A DNA stretch of 64,000 nucleotides from Halieaceae bacterium. Its GTDB lineage: Bacteria > Pseudomonadota > Gammaproteobacteria > Pseudomonadales > Halieaceae. Position numbers and translations under genes: made by a program. The stretch spans positions 1-64,000 of the forward strand of contig JADGEN010000006.1 in assembly GCA_016744355.1 (NCBI GenBank), in the 5' to 3' direction. Positions 16,411 through 24,753 of this stretch are shown piece after piece. The notes under the pieces were generated by a model. That model searched no databases and was not told where the DNA came from. It worked only from the letters and a program-made list of their open reading frames with translations. Positions within the stretch are counted from its first letter, which is position 1, and every line of letters starts with the position of its first letter.

Positions 16411-18045
16411 ATGACTATGCAACAAACCCCTCTACTGCTGTCTCGCATTCTCGGCCGCGGCGCGCAGCTCGACCCCAATGAAGAAGTCGTTACGCTGTTG
16501 CACGACGGTACCCATCGCCAGACTCTGAAGACTACCTGGGATCGCGCCAACCAGCTTGCGGGGGCACTCAGTGCACACGGTATTAAGGTGGGTGACCGTG
16601 TCGCCAGCTTTATGTGGAACAACTACAGACACCTGGAGTTGTATCAGGCCATTCCGTCCATGGGTGCAGTGTTGCACACACTCAATGTGAGGCTCAGCCC
16701 TACCGACCTCGAATACATTATTAATCATGCGCAGGATCGGGTTATTTTTATTGATGAAGATTTACTGCCGTTATTCGAGCCCCTGTTAGACAAAATTCCC
16801 TGTGTCGAATTACTGGTTATCTGTCGCAACGGCGAAGGCGGTGAGTCATCCCACCCTAACACCGTCGACTATGAAGCCTTTATCGACGGACAGGAAACAA
16901 ACTATGACTGGCCTGAGATAGACGAAAATTCGCCCATGGGGCTTTGCTATACCAGTGGCACCACGGGTAAGCCAAAAGGAGCTATGTACACGCACCGCTC
17001 AACCTACTTGCACACCATCACACAGGCTATGACTGACGCTATGAGTCTAACGGCACTAGATGCCCTTTGTGGCATTGTGCCCATGTTCCATGCAATGGGT
17101 TGGGGGCTGCCCTTCACGGCCTCCATGTTGGGCTGCAAACAGGTCATGCCACATCGATTTATGGTTCCACAAAAATTGCTTGATTTGATGGTAGAAGAGG
17201 AAGTCACCATCTCCGCGGGCGTACCTACAATTTGGCAGGGCATCAAAACCATTCTGGAAGAGAACCCGGGCAAATACGATACTTCCAAGTTTTCACGCCT
17301 GACCTGCGGTGGCTCGGCACCACCGGTATCATTAATACGCTGGTACTGGGATAACCTTGGCATTGAAATGGTTCAGGGCTGGGGAATGACAGAGACCAAC
17401 CCTCTTGCCACCCTTTCTCGCAAGGTGGCAAAACGCTCTCACATGAAAATCACCGAAGACCAGCAGTTTGAGAATATTGCCAAAGCAGGCTTGTTGATGC
17501 CCGGCCTGGAAGTAGAAATAGTGGACGAAAGCTGGCAACCACTGCCCCACGATGGCGAAGCTGTGGGAGAGCTGCTGATCCGGGGGCCCTGGATCTGCTC
17601 GGAATACTACAATGACCCGCAACCCGATAAGTTTCACGAGGGCTGGCTAGTCACAGGCGATATGGCAAAGATCGACGCTGAAGAATATTTGATTATTGCC
17701 GACCGTTCAAAAGACCTGATCAAAACAGGTGGCGAATGGATTTCTTCTGTTGATCTCGAAAATCATATCGTGGCGTTATCGGGCGTCACTCAGGCAGCCG
17801 TCGTTGCACAACCGCATCCCCGCTGGGATGAACGACCTGTCGCGCTTGTCATTCTCGCCGAAGAGACCCACATCTCCAATGAGCAAATCCTCGAACATTG
17901 CGCCAAAGTTTTTGCCAAGTGGCAGTTACCTGATGAAATTATTTTTGTTGAAGATATAGCGCTAACTTCAACCGGTAAAATTGACAAGAAGACCATACGT
18001 TCGCAACTGGAGGAGCAGGGTTACAAGCTGCCTGACCTTCGTTAA
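16411..18045 (+). CDS. Fatty-acid--CoA ligase (AMP-binding, long-chain acyl-CoA synthetase-like)
   Basis: 544 residues. It activates a carboxylic acid via acyl-AMP to the CoA thioester. The P-loop-like motif YTSGTTGKPKGA lies near 180-191, the adenylate motif GWGMTETNP near 327, WLVTGD near 412, DRSKDLIKTGGEWISS near 430, and the C-terminal catalytic Lys in TSTGKIDKK near 526. It most resembles medium/long-chain fatty-acyl-CoA ligases of the AlkK type, but chain length cannot be fixed from sequence. AGGAA lies upstream. It stands alone between the kinase and an OppA-like gene; its role is probably beta-oxidation entry. Confidence 0.92.
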   Translation: MTMQQTPLLLSRILGRGAQLDPNEEVVTLLHDGTHRQTLKTTWDRANQLAGALSAHGIKVGDRVASFMWNNYRHLELYQAIPSMGAVLHTLNVRLSPTDLEYIINHAQDRVIFIDEDLLPLFEPLLDKIPCVELLVICRNGEGGESSHPNTVDYEAFIDGQETNYDWPEIDENSPMGLCYTSGTTGKPKGAMYTHRSTYLHTITQAMTDAMSLTALDALCGIVPMFHAMGWGLPFTASMLGCKQVMPHRFMVPQKLLDLMVEEEVTISAGVPTIWQGIKTILEENPGKYDTSKFSRLTCGGSAPPVSLIRWYWDNLGIEMVQGWGMTETNPLATLSRKVAKRSHMKITEDQQFENIAKAGLLMPGLEVEIVDESWQPLPHDGEAVGELLIRGPWICSEYYNDPQPDKFHEGWLVTGDMAKIDAEEYLIIADRSKDLIKTGGEWISSVDLENHIVALSGVTQAAVVAQPHPRWDERPVALVILAEETHISNEQILEHCAKVFAKWQLPDEIIFVEDIALTSTGKIDKKTIRSQLEEQGYKLPDLR

Positions 18046-18131
18046 GCCTGCGACGGAATCAGCATTGGCATATATCCATAAGTCAGCTAGAGTTAGTTGA
18101 CAATAAGACCTATGCAGAGGCTGTGGAAATT

Positions 18132-19796
18132 ATGCAAGGTGCCAGTGTGGCCTGGATACAAACTGTCAGTGGTTTTTTTAGCCTGGTCCTGCTCGCCGCG
18201 CTTTCAGGCTGCATGCAGGGCGAATCCAATGTCGCAGCAGGCAATCGCGAAGGCGTACTGCATATTGGCAATGGTACGGAGCCACAATCTCTAGACCCAC
18301 ATGTAATGACGTCCGTCCAGGACGCGTTCATCGCCCGTACGCTGTTCGAGGGATTGGTAACGCAAAACCCCTACACACAGGCTATCGAGCCTGGAGTAGC
18401 GCAACGCTGGACCTTCAGTGAAGACCGCAAAACCATTACCTTCTATCTGCGCAAAAACGCGCGTTGGTCCAATGGTGAGCCGCTTGATGCGCGTGACTTC
18501 CTGTACTCATTTCGTCGCATGCTGTCGCCAGCCCTGGCTAATGAGGTGGCCTACCTGTTGTATCCCATCATCGGGGCCGAAGCTTTCAACCGCGGTCAAA
18601 ATACTAACGTTGAGAGCCTTGGTCTACGTGTTATTGATAACTACACATTCGAAATAAAGCTCAAAAACCCCACCCCCTACCTTCTCGAACTTCTCTCCGG
18701 CTATCAAGGTCACCCCGTTCCCCGAGCAACAGTTGAAGCCTTCGGCAAAATGACTGATCGCTACAGTGAATGGACCCGGGCGGGAAACCTCGTAGGAAAT
18801 GGCCCCTTCACACTCAAGCGTTGGCGCATGCAGAGAGAGGTCACTGTAGCCAAAAACCCCCACTACTGGGATGCAGACAAAATTGCTCTAAATAGTGTGG
18901 TATTTCACGCGATAGAAAGCCCCCTGCTTGAGGAGAAAATGTTCCGCGTGGGGCAACTGCACTACACCACCAGCGTGCCCCTGAGCAAAATCGAAGGATA
19001 CCGTGCGCAGCCCAATTCCCCCTACCAACAAAACCCCATGATGGGTACGTATTACTACATGTTTAACATAGACCGCCCCCCGGTGGATGACCTGCGCGTG
19101 CGCAAGGCGCTGGCCATGTCTGTCAATCGACAACAGATAATTGACAAAATTCTGGAGGGAACGGGCATTCCCAGCCCGGCGTTGGTACCTATGAACCTGG
19201 TACCCGGATATCAGCCACCAGACTTGCTGACCTATAATCCCGAAGCCGCAAGACGACTCCTGGCAGAGGCAGGCTACCCCAACGGCGAGGGTTGGCCGGG
19301 AGTAGAGCTAATGTTCAACACTAGCGAGGATCACCGTAAAGTCGCCGTCGCTGTACAGCAGATGTGGAAGAAAGAACTGAACATCCAGGTCACCCTGGTC
19401 AACCAGGAGTGGAAGGTTTACCTGGACACCATGACGTTAAAAAATTTCCAGTTGGGCAGAATGGGCTGGATTGCTGGAATTCTTGATCCCGCAATGTTTC
19501 TCGATGGATTTACCAGTGACAGTGGCACCAACCGCACAGGGTTCTCCAATAGGCGTTTCGACGAGCTGGTTTTAAAGCAGGCACCCGCCGCCGTTGATCC
19601 GGCTGAGCGCATGGCATTACTGCGCGAAGCGGAATCAATTTTTATCGAGGAAGTCCCGCTGATTCCCTTTTACACATACAACAGCAAGCATCTGGTTCAG
19701 CCCAGTGTGAAAGGTGCACCCGCCAATGTGGCCGACAGATTAAATTATACGTACATCAGTCTGGACCCTACTGCAGAAGTCTTTCGCTTTGAGTGA
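18132..19796 (+). CDS. Peptide/oligopeptide ABC-transporter substrate-binding lipoprotein (OppA-like)
   Basis: 554 residues from ATG 18132 (an in-frame GTG at 18123 is an alternative). Lipobox LAALSGC with Cys27. Then the SBP type 5 pattern: NGTEPQSLDPHVMTSVQDAFI, LRKNARWSNGEPLDARDFLYSF, and GNGPFTLKRW. It captures peptides or similar ligands in the periplasm for an Opp/Dpp ABC importer. No permease or ATPase genes follow, so it must use a transporter encoded elsewhere, or act as an orphan receptor. A poorly conserved small membrane protein gene follows after 41 bases. Confidence 0.9.
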   Translation: MQGASVAWIQTVSGFFSLVLLAALSGCMQGESNVAAGNREGVLHIGNGTEPQSLDPHVMTSVQDAFIARTLFEGLVTQNPYTQAIEPGVAQRWTFSEDRKTITFYLRKNARWSNGEPLDARDFLYSFRRMLSPALANEVAYLLYPIIGAEAFNRGQNTNVESLGLRVIDNYTFEIKLKNPTPYLLELLSGYQGHPVPRATVEAFGKMTDRYSEWTRAGNLVGNGPFTLKRWRMQREVTVAKNPHYWDADKIALNSVVFHAIESPLLEEKMFRVGQLHYTTSVPLSKIEGYRAQPNSPYQQNPMMGTYYYMFNIDRPPVDDLRVRKALAMSVNRQQIIDKILEGTGIPSPALVPMNLVPGYQPPDLLTYNPEAARRLLAEAGYPNGEGWPGVELMFNTSEDHRKVAVAVQQMWKKELNIQVTLVNQEWKVYLDTMTLKNFQLGRMGWIAGILDPAMFLDGFTSDSGTNRTGFSNRRFDELVLKQAPAAVDPAERMALLREAESIFIEEVPLIPFYTYNSKHLVQPSVKGAPANVADRLNYTYISLDPTAEVFRFE

Positions 19797-19837
19797 TAGA
19801 ACAGTACTTCGGACACTAGCCACAAAGAGGCCTAAGA

Positions 19838-20260
19838 ATGCTTGAACTCATAACTGAGTCAATAGCAGCACTGCAGAACGAGACCGCTCACTACCCACAA
19901 AGTGTTCAAGTATGGATGAAGCTGATGGGTATGTCTTTTATGGCAAGCCTCGTTTTCATCTACTCCAAACCAGGGGCGAGATGGATTCTTCTTGCGCTTA
20001 TATTGAACATTCTGGGCCTGATTATTGGAAAGATACTATTCCCCGACGCCAGCAGAACAGCTATTGGAACCATCGTCCATATTCTATTCTGGCCAGCGAT
20101 ACTTTGGGCTGTGTCGCGCACGTTCAAACAAATTTCCTTATCTCGCGAACAGAACACACTGTACGATTGGGTTTATATCGTCTGGCTGGCATGGGCGAGC
20201 CTGTTGTTGGCCATTTCTCTTTTCTTTGATTTCCGCACGCTAATTTCAATGTGGTATTAA
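19838..20260 (+). CDS. Four-helix integral membrane protein, function unknown
   Basis: 140 residues with hydrophobic segments at about 31-46, 48-68, 76-96 and 111-130 joined by short charged loops. No motif ties it to a known family. GAGG precedes the ATG. It lies between the OppA-like gene and the PRMT-fold-like methyltransferase gene on the same strand (41-base gaps on each side), so co-transcription is plausible. Function not recognised. Confidence 0.6.
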   Translation: MLELITESIAALQNETAHYPQSVQVWMKLMGMSFMASLVFIYSKPGARWILLALILNILGLIIGKILFPDASRTAIGTIVHILFWPAILWAVSRTFKQISLSREQNTLYDWVYIVWLAWASLLLAISLFFDFRTLISMWY

Positions 20261-20301
20261 ATGTGCTCTAGAATCTATTCGCTGCGCACACCGCTTTCAC
20301 A

Positions 20302-21348
20302 ATGAACATTGAATCCATCAGCGACACTATTCTTGATGAAAGCAGTTCGCCGCAACAGCGCCATGATGCACTAAACGCATTTACCACTGCCTGCAGTAAT
20401 TTCAGCGGCATACTGCCCGACCCAAGCTTTGATGCGTGGGCCGATGATTCGCTGCTGCCAAGCGGAGTCGCCATTAACCCCGAGGCAGCCGCGCACTGCG
20501 CACACGATTATCAACGCAGCGTGGTTTTTATACGAGGCGTATATGCGGCGATAAAGGCACTCAGATTACGCTTTGCCGACGCGCCACTAGAAATTTTGTA
20601 CGCAGGCTGCGGTCCCTTTGCGACACTGCTAATGCCCCTGCTCGGTAAGTTTTATCCAGACGAACTCAATATAACGCTACTGGACATTCACCAACGCTCG
20701 CTGGATAGCGCACAACTTGTGTTAGAAAAATTTGGGCTGGGTGATCACGGAGTTAGCACAGTTCAAGATGACGCCTGCGTCTATAAACACCCACAGAAGC
20801 TGCACCTGATAATCGCTGAAACCATGCAGAAATCTCTTGAGCAGGAACCCCAGTTTGCAGTAACCGCCAATCTGGCACCGCAGCTTATTGCTCAAGGTGT
20901 TTTCATTCCGCAGCGCATAGACGTAAGCTTGTCTTTGGCCGATCTCGAGAAAGAGAAAGTCTTTTACGACAATTGCGGCACGAGCAACCCAACGCTGCTG
21001 GAAAATAGCCCGGGGCGCTACCCCATTGCTACCCTGTGTTCCCTATCTCCTGACAACGCCGTCACTCAACGTCAGGCCGCGCAGTACAACCCACACTCCG
21101 ATAAGCTGGAACTGGAACCCAGGATTGTGGAGATTCCAGGGGTTGCTAATATTGAGCAGTTAAACGCAGCCCTGTTCACGCGTATTACAGTGTATGAAAG
21201 TTATAGCCTGGAGGATTACGAGGCCGAAATTACCCTGCCATTGCACTGCTATGAACTGGAACCTTTATGTGGCGGCGAGCGTTACATGACGAGCTATCAA
21301 CTGGGCGCTTACCCTAAGTTTAATTTTGAGTTACTGGGCAAAAAATAA
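20302..21348 (+). CDS. Class I SAM-dependent methyltransferase-like protein, PRMT-fold resemblance
   Basis: 348 residues. A helical N-terminal region (1-90) precedes a Rossmann methyltransferase core: motif I LYAGCGPFATLL (99-110), an acidic residue after beta 2 (LLDIH, Asp128), and a segment IIAETMQKSLEQEPQF (170-185). The last lies where arginine methyltransferases carry their double-Glu loop, and keeps two glutamates (Glu173, Glu180). GVFIPQRIDVSL then mirrors the PRMT strand that starts the beta barrel. A typical THW loop is not obvious, so methylation of arginine is not established. No clear Shine-Dalgarno site precedes the ATG. It could instead be a natural-product-type methyltransferase. 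Confidence 0.6.
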   Translation: MNIESISDTILDESSSPQQRHDALNAFTTACSNFSGILPDPSFDAWADDSLLPSGVAINPEAAAHCAHDYQRSVVFIRGVYAAIKALRLRFADAPLEILYAGCGPFATLLMPLLGKFYPDELNITLLDIHQRSLDSAQLVLEKFGLGDHGVSTVQDDACVYKHPQKLHLIIAETMQKSLEQEPQFAVTANLAPQLIAQGVFIPQRIDVSLSLADLEKEKVFYDNCGTSNPTLLENSPGRYPIATLCSLSPDNAVTQRQAAQYNPHSDKLELEPRIVEIPGVANIEQLNAALFTRITVYESYSLEDYEAEITLPLHCYELEPLCGGERYMTSYQLGAYPKFNFELLGKK

Positions 21349-21460
21349 CCCTGTGTAGGTATATTAAACGCGCGCCATGTGTAGACAAAACTATCACAAC
21401 CCACCTTGTCTGGCCCGGTAAAATTGGTTACCTTGTTATGAAAATTAAAGGAACTTAACC

Positions 21461-21853
21461 ATGAGCATTGATACCGTTGTAACTGATTCCGGCCAATACA
21501 TGTACGACAACTTTCACTTTTCTGAAGCGGTCAGGAGCAACGGATTTTTGCTTTGCTCCGGCGTCATAGGCGTAGGGGCTAAGGGCGAAGTACCTCAGGA
21601 CATCAAAGAGGAATTTCGCAACGCATGGAAAGGCATCGGGCGAATACTCGCAGAGTGTGATCTTGGCTACGCCGACATTGTGGAGTACACCAGCTATCAC
21701 GTGGGCCTACATGCCACTACGGATGACTTTATGTCCGTCAGAGATGAGTTCCTCTCCCAGCCCTGGCCAGCATGGACTGCCCTTGGAATAACCGAGCTCG
21801 CCATACCCGGTGCACATGTCGAAATTAGAGTGATCGCGAAATTAAATGGCTGA
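21461..21853 (+). CDS. RidA (YjgF/YER057c/UK114) family protein
   Basis: 130 residues, typical RidA length, AAAGGAAC upstream. RidA proteins are cytosolic trimers that hydrolyse reactive enamine/imine intermediates. The fold pattern is visible (VRSNGFLLCSGVIGVGAKGEV ahead of a helix, then GYADIVEYTSYHVG and VEIRVIAKL). The family arginine near the C-terminus that binds the carboxylate is in VEIRVIA. It is a divergent member, so a different activity is possible. It converges with the MarR-type gene. Confidence 0.85.
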   Translation: MSIDTVVTDSGQYMYDNFHFSEAVRSNGFLLCSGVIGVGAKGEVPQDIKEEFRNAWKGIGRILAECDLGYADIVEYTSYHVGLHATTDDFMSVRDEFLSQPWPAWTALGITELAIPGAHVEIRVIAKLNG

Positions 21854-21888
21854 CAATCCGCGCCCCCTGGCCGCGTCGAGTTCTATTT

Positions 21889-22446
21889 TTATCTATGGGT
21901 TGCTGCCACGCATGCCGCTTGATCATATATACCCGACAGCAGCGTCAATATAGTGGATAACTCTACGAGCTTTTCCTCGTCGGCCGAAATGGACCTGGTT
22001 AGCGGCAGTAGAAGCTCTCGACGGTATTTCGCATAGCGGTCGGTGGCGGCCACACCGGCTTCAGTGGTTGTATACACCACGCCTTTTTTTTGCCCTTTTT
22101 CGCCAACCTTTGCAATTAACCCGGCTTTGGTGAGTTTACGTATGCTGTACTGGATGTTTGACACGTCATCTCTATTCAACAGTCGCCCAACTTCGGAGAT
22201 GCTCTTGGGCCTGTCATGCATACGAATTACATTGAGAATTGAAAAGTCGATACCACTGAAAGACTGATCCGACGAACCCTGACAACTGGCTGTAAGGTCA
22301 TCCATCCAGCGAGTGAAGGCTGCAAAAATTCTGAAAATCGAAAACTCGAATTCAGATATAGCAATCTCATGGTCACTGGTAGACAGGTGCCAATGACGAT
22401 CTACACCAACTTCTTCCGCATTCGCAGCTTGCTCATTACTTTGCAT
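21889..22446 (-). CDS. MarR-type winged-helix transcriptional regulator
   Basis: 185 residues. The central part (about 70-155) forms a MarR-like winged helix: SFSGIDFSILNVIRMHDRPKS, VGRLLNRDDVSNIQYSIRKL (recognition helix) and the wing KVGEKGQKKGVVYTTTEAG. N-terminal and C-terminal helices provide the dimer interface. AAGAGAAC precedes the start. It is the last gene in a leftward series after the GMC oxidoreductase, 131 bases downstream, so it may regulate the neighbouring oxidation genes, but no operator is visible. Confidence 0.8.
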   Translation of the reverse strand: MQSNEQAANAEEVGVDRHWHLSTSDHEIAISEFEFSIFRIFAAFTRWMDDLTASCQGSSDQSFSGIDFSILNVIRMHDRPKSISEVGRLLNRDDVSNIQYSIRKLTKAGLIAKVGEKGQKKGVVYTTTEAGVAATDRYAKYRRELLLPLTRSISADEEKLVELSTILTLLSGIYDQAACVAATHR

Positions 22447-22577
22447 AATAAGTTGTTCTCTTGGGGGCTGAGTTATGGAAACGAATTATATTGGTTTCTA
22501 GCGGTAAAATCCTGACCCGTTTGATAACCATCGACATCGACAGGACCTACAGACTAATAATCATCGAAAATCAGCGC

Positions 22578-24182
22578 TTATTGACCAGGGCTTGAGTTGG
22601 ATGGCGTATCGTTACCGAGGATATGATCGGCAGTACGCATGGCGAGAGCATGAATTGTAAAGGTGGGGTTTACTGCACCACTGCTGGGGAAAAGTCCCGG
22701 CCCCGCAATAAACACATTATCCAATTCATGTAAGCGTCCATATTGGTTAGTAACTGAAGAAGCGGCATGTTCCCCCATTACCGTTCCGCCCATAATATGC
22801 ATCCCAATTCGCGGCCCTGCCCAAGGATCCGCCGCCCCTGCTGCTTTAAAAACAGCAAGCCCTTCGGCCACAGCAGCCTCAGCTAGAGCTGCGGTTGAGT
22901 CCTGGATATTATGCGTAGCCCGCGCCAGTGGAACACCATAATCATCTTTGTGCTCGCTCAGCTCTATGCGATTCTCCGCCAGGGCCAAGTCTTCTCCAAC
23001 AAACACCATATTGCCCATATGGGTCGCGGCCTTTCGCATAAAATCATCGAGCGCAGCGCCATATATATCAGGCCGCGTGTTCGCAATACCCAACAAGTCG
23101 TTGGGTTTCAGTGCATTGGCAATCAACCACTGGTAAGAGCCGAATGCTTTGCCCTTCTCCTTTTGGGAGTAGTGGTCATGATTTATTAGCTGCCCACCCG
23201 TGGCGCCTAAATGCGGCTGAGTCTCGTCGTTAAAAATTCCATAGATAGAGTTAGCCGGGTGGGTCATAAGGTACCGTCCCACCAGATCGTTCTTGTTAGA
23301 CAGACCCTGCGGATGTCGCTCACTAGCCGAGGCCAATAGAAGGCGGGCATTTTGTACCGCAAATGCAGCGAGTACGACGGTTGATGCGTGAACCCTGTGA
23401 CGGGCGCCATCTGCATCACAATACTCAACACCTGTGGCCGTGCGTCCGCTGGTATCATGCAAAACTTTAACAACCGTTGCCTCGTTGCGTATTTCCGCTC
23501 CCGCCTCCACAGCCCAAGTCAGATACGTTGCCAAGGGATTGGCCAGAGCACCTATTGGACAGCCCGCATCACACCAGCCGTCATAGAGGCAGGCTTTACG
23601 ACCCCGGTAGACTTCGCTGTTAATCGCTAGCGGAATGGGGGCGGTTGTCATGCCGCGCGCAACAAAACCCTTATCGATTAGTCGGCCCTGGGCAAATACA
23701 GGTAACGGCGCCATAGGGTACTTTTGCCCCGGGGGACGCCACTTCTCCGCCGTCGCATCACCGCTGATACCAACCTCAGCCTGAACTTTATCGTAATAGG
23801 GGCGTAAATCATCATACTCGATAGGCCAGTCGAGACCCTTTCCATAGTCTGATTTCAGTTTGAAGTCGTTTTCATGTAGCCGCGGCCACACGGCAAATTG
23901 ATGTAGTGCGCTGCCGCCGGAACCCCATCCCGCGTTAAAATTATGCCCTATGGGTAGGTTGCCGGCCTCTTCTACTGGAGCCCCCGACCACTTCAGGCGT
24001 CGCGCCCATATTTGCGAGCTAATCAGGTCAGACATTTGCCGCGCCGGACCAGACTCAAGTACCAGCACACGCTTTCCAGCTCGGGCCATCTGTGCTGCAA
24101 TCACACTGCCAGCGGCACCAGAGCCTACAACCAGTACGTCGAATACTTCTTCAGTACTAATACGCTGCATAGTTTCTACCAC
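22578..24182 (-). CDS. GMC-family FAD oxidoreductase (large subunit)
   Basis: 534 residues. FAD Rossmann motif VVGSGAAGSV at 18-27, ribose-binding VLVLESGP near 40, and C-terminal GMC signatures with catalytic His in IGMHIMGGTVMG and Asn in SGAVNPTFTIHALAMRTADHI. CDAGCPIGAL holds a cluster of cysteines typical of the gluconate/sorbosone-dehydrogenase-like branch. It oxidises alcohol groups of sugars, sterols or other alcohols, passing electrons to a partner. Its start overlaps the end of the gluconate-2-dehydrogenase subunit 3 gene by 7 bases, so the two form a complex like the membrane-bound GMC dehydrogenases. No cytochrome subunit is adjacent. A choline or fatty-alcohol oxidase role cannot be excluded. 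Confidence 0.9.
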   Translation of the reverse strand: MVETMQRISTEEVFDVLVVGSGAAGSVIAAQMARAGKRVLVLESGPARQMSDLISSQIWARRLKWSGAPVEEAGNLPIGHNFNAGWGSGGSALHQFAVWPRLHENDFKLKSDYGKGLDWPIEYDDLRPYYDKVQAEVGISGDATAEKWRPPGQKYPMAPLPVFAQGRLIDKGFVARGMTTAPIPLAINSEVYRGRKACLYDGWCDAGCPIGALANPLATYLTWAVEAGAEIRNEATVVKVLHDTSGRTATGVEYCDADGARHRVHASTVVLAAFAVQNARLLLASASERHPQGLSNKNDLVGRYLMTHPANSIYGIFNDETQPHLGATGGQLINHDHYSQKEKGKAFGSYQWLIANALKPNDLLGIANTRPDIYGAALDDFMRKAATHMGNMVFVGEDLALAENRIELSEHKDDYGVPLARATHNIQDSTAALAEAAVAEGLAVFKAAGAADPWAGPRIGMHIMGGTVMGEHAASSVTNQYGRLHELDNVFIAGPGLFPSSGAVNPTFTIHALAMRTADHILGNDTPSNSSPGQ

Positions 24183-24733
24183 GCCTGCGCGGGTTCGATA
24201 TGCGCCATGTATGGCATACCAATTTGATCGAAGCCTTGTTCGGTGCCATAAACAACATCACTGGCATCAGCTCGTAGAACGAAAAAGAAAAATGGCGCAG
24301 GTGGGCCGTCCCACTCAATGTCTGTATCGCCGTTCATTTCCACCAGCAAGGTTTGGGCCTGGTCAGCGCTGAGCGCTGGCCAGGGTAGAGAAAAACGAAG
24401 ACGAGCCAAGCGGCCTGCACTGTGCAAGCCACCTCGGTAAAAGCCGATAAAATCTGCAAAAGGCACGCCAAGATACTTGAGCATCAGCAGGCAATCCTCA
24501 GCAGCTGCGCCCAATTGCTTGTCGATGTAATGACTCACGCCTGCTTCGCGCGCGCCAGGAACAATAGCCTCAGCCAGCCCCTGTAGCGTAGCAACCTCTT
24601 CTTCGGTCAAAACCTGGTAGGGCAAGGCTGCAGCCTGCGCGCTTCGAGGTGACACGCGCAGTATTTCACCGCTGACAATGACAGATAAGGCTATTCCCGA
24701 TGACTTCAGAAACTTCCGTCTATCGTGTTGCAT
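24176..24733 (-). CDS. Gluconate 2-dehydrogenase subunit 3-family protein with Tat signal
   Basis: 185 residues. Twin-arginine signal DRRKFLKSSGIALS (4-17, RR-x-F-L-K) followed by a hydrophobic region and AQAA cleavage site near 35. The mature part matches the small gamma subunit of membrane GMC dehydrogenases (LTEEEVATLQGLAEAIVPG). It probably carries the folded flavoprotein partner through the Tat system, since the GMC protein has no signal of its own. AGGGGAC lies upstream. It begins the GMC operon 20 bases downstream of the TonB receptor gene, so all three may form one transcript. Confidence 0.88.
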   Translation of the reverse strand: MQHDRRKFLKSSGIALSVIVSGEILRVSPRSAQAAALPYQVLTEEEVATLQGLAEAIVPGAREAGVSHYIDKQLGAAAEDCLLMLKYLGVPFADFIGFYRGGLHSAGRLARLRFSLPWPALSADQAQTLLVEMNGDTDIEWDGPPAPFFFFVLRADASDVVYGTEQGFDQIGMPYMAHIEPAQAW

Positions 24734-24753
24734 TGTCCCCTGCCCTCTTTAAA

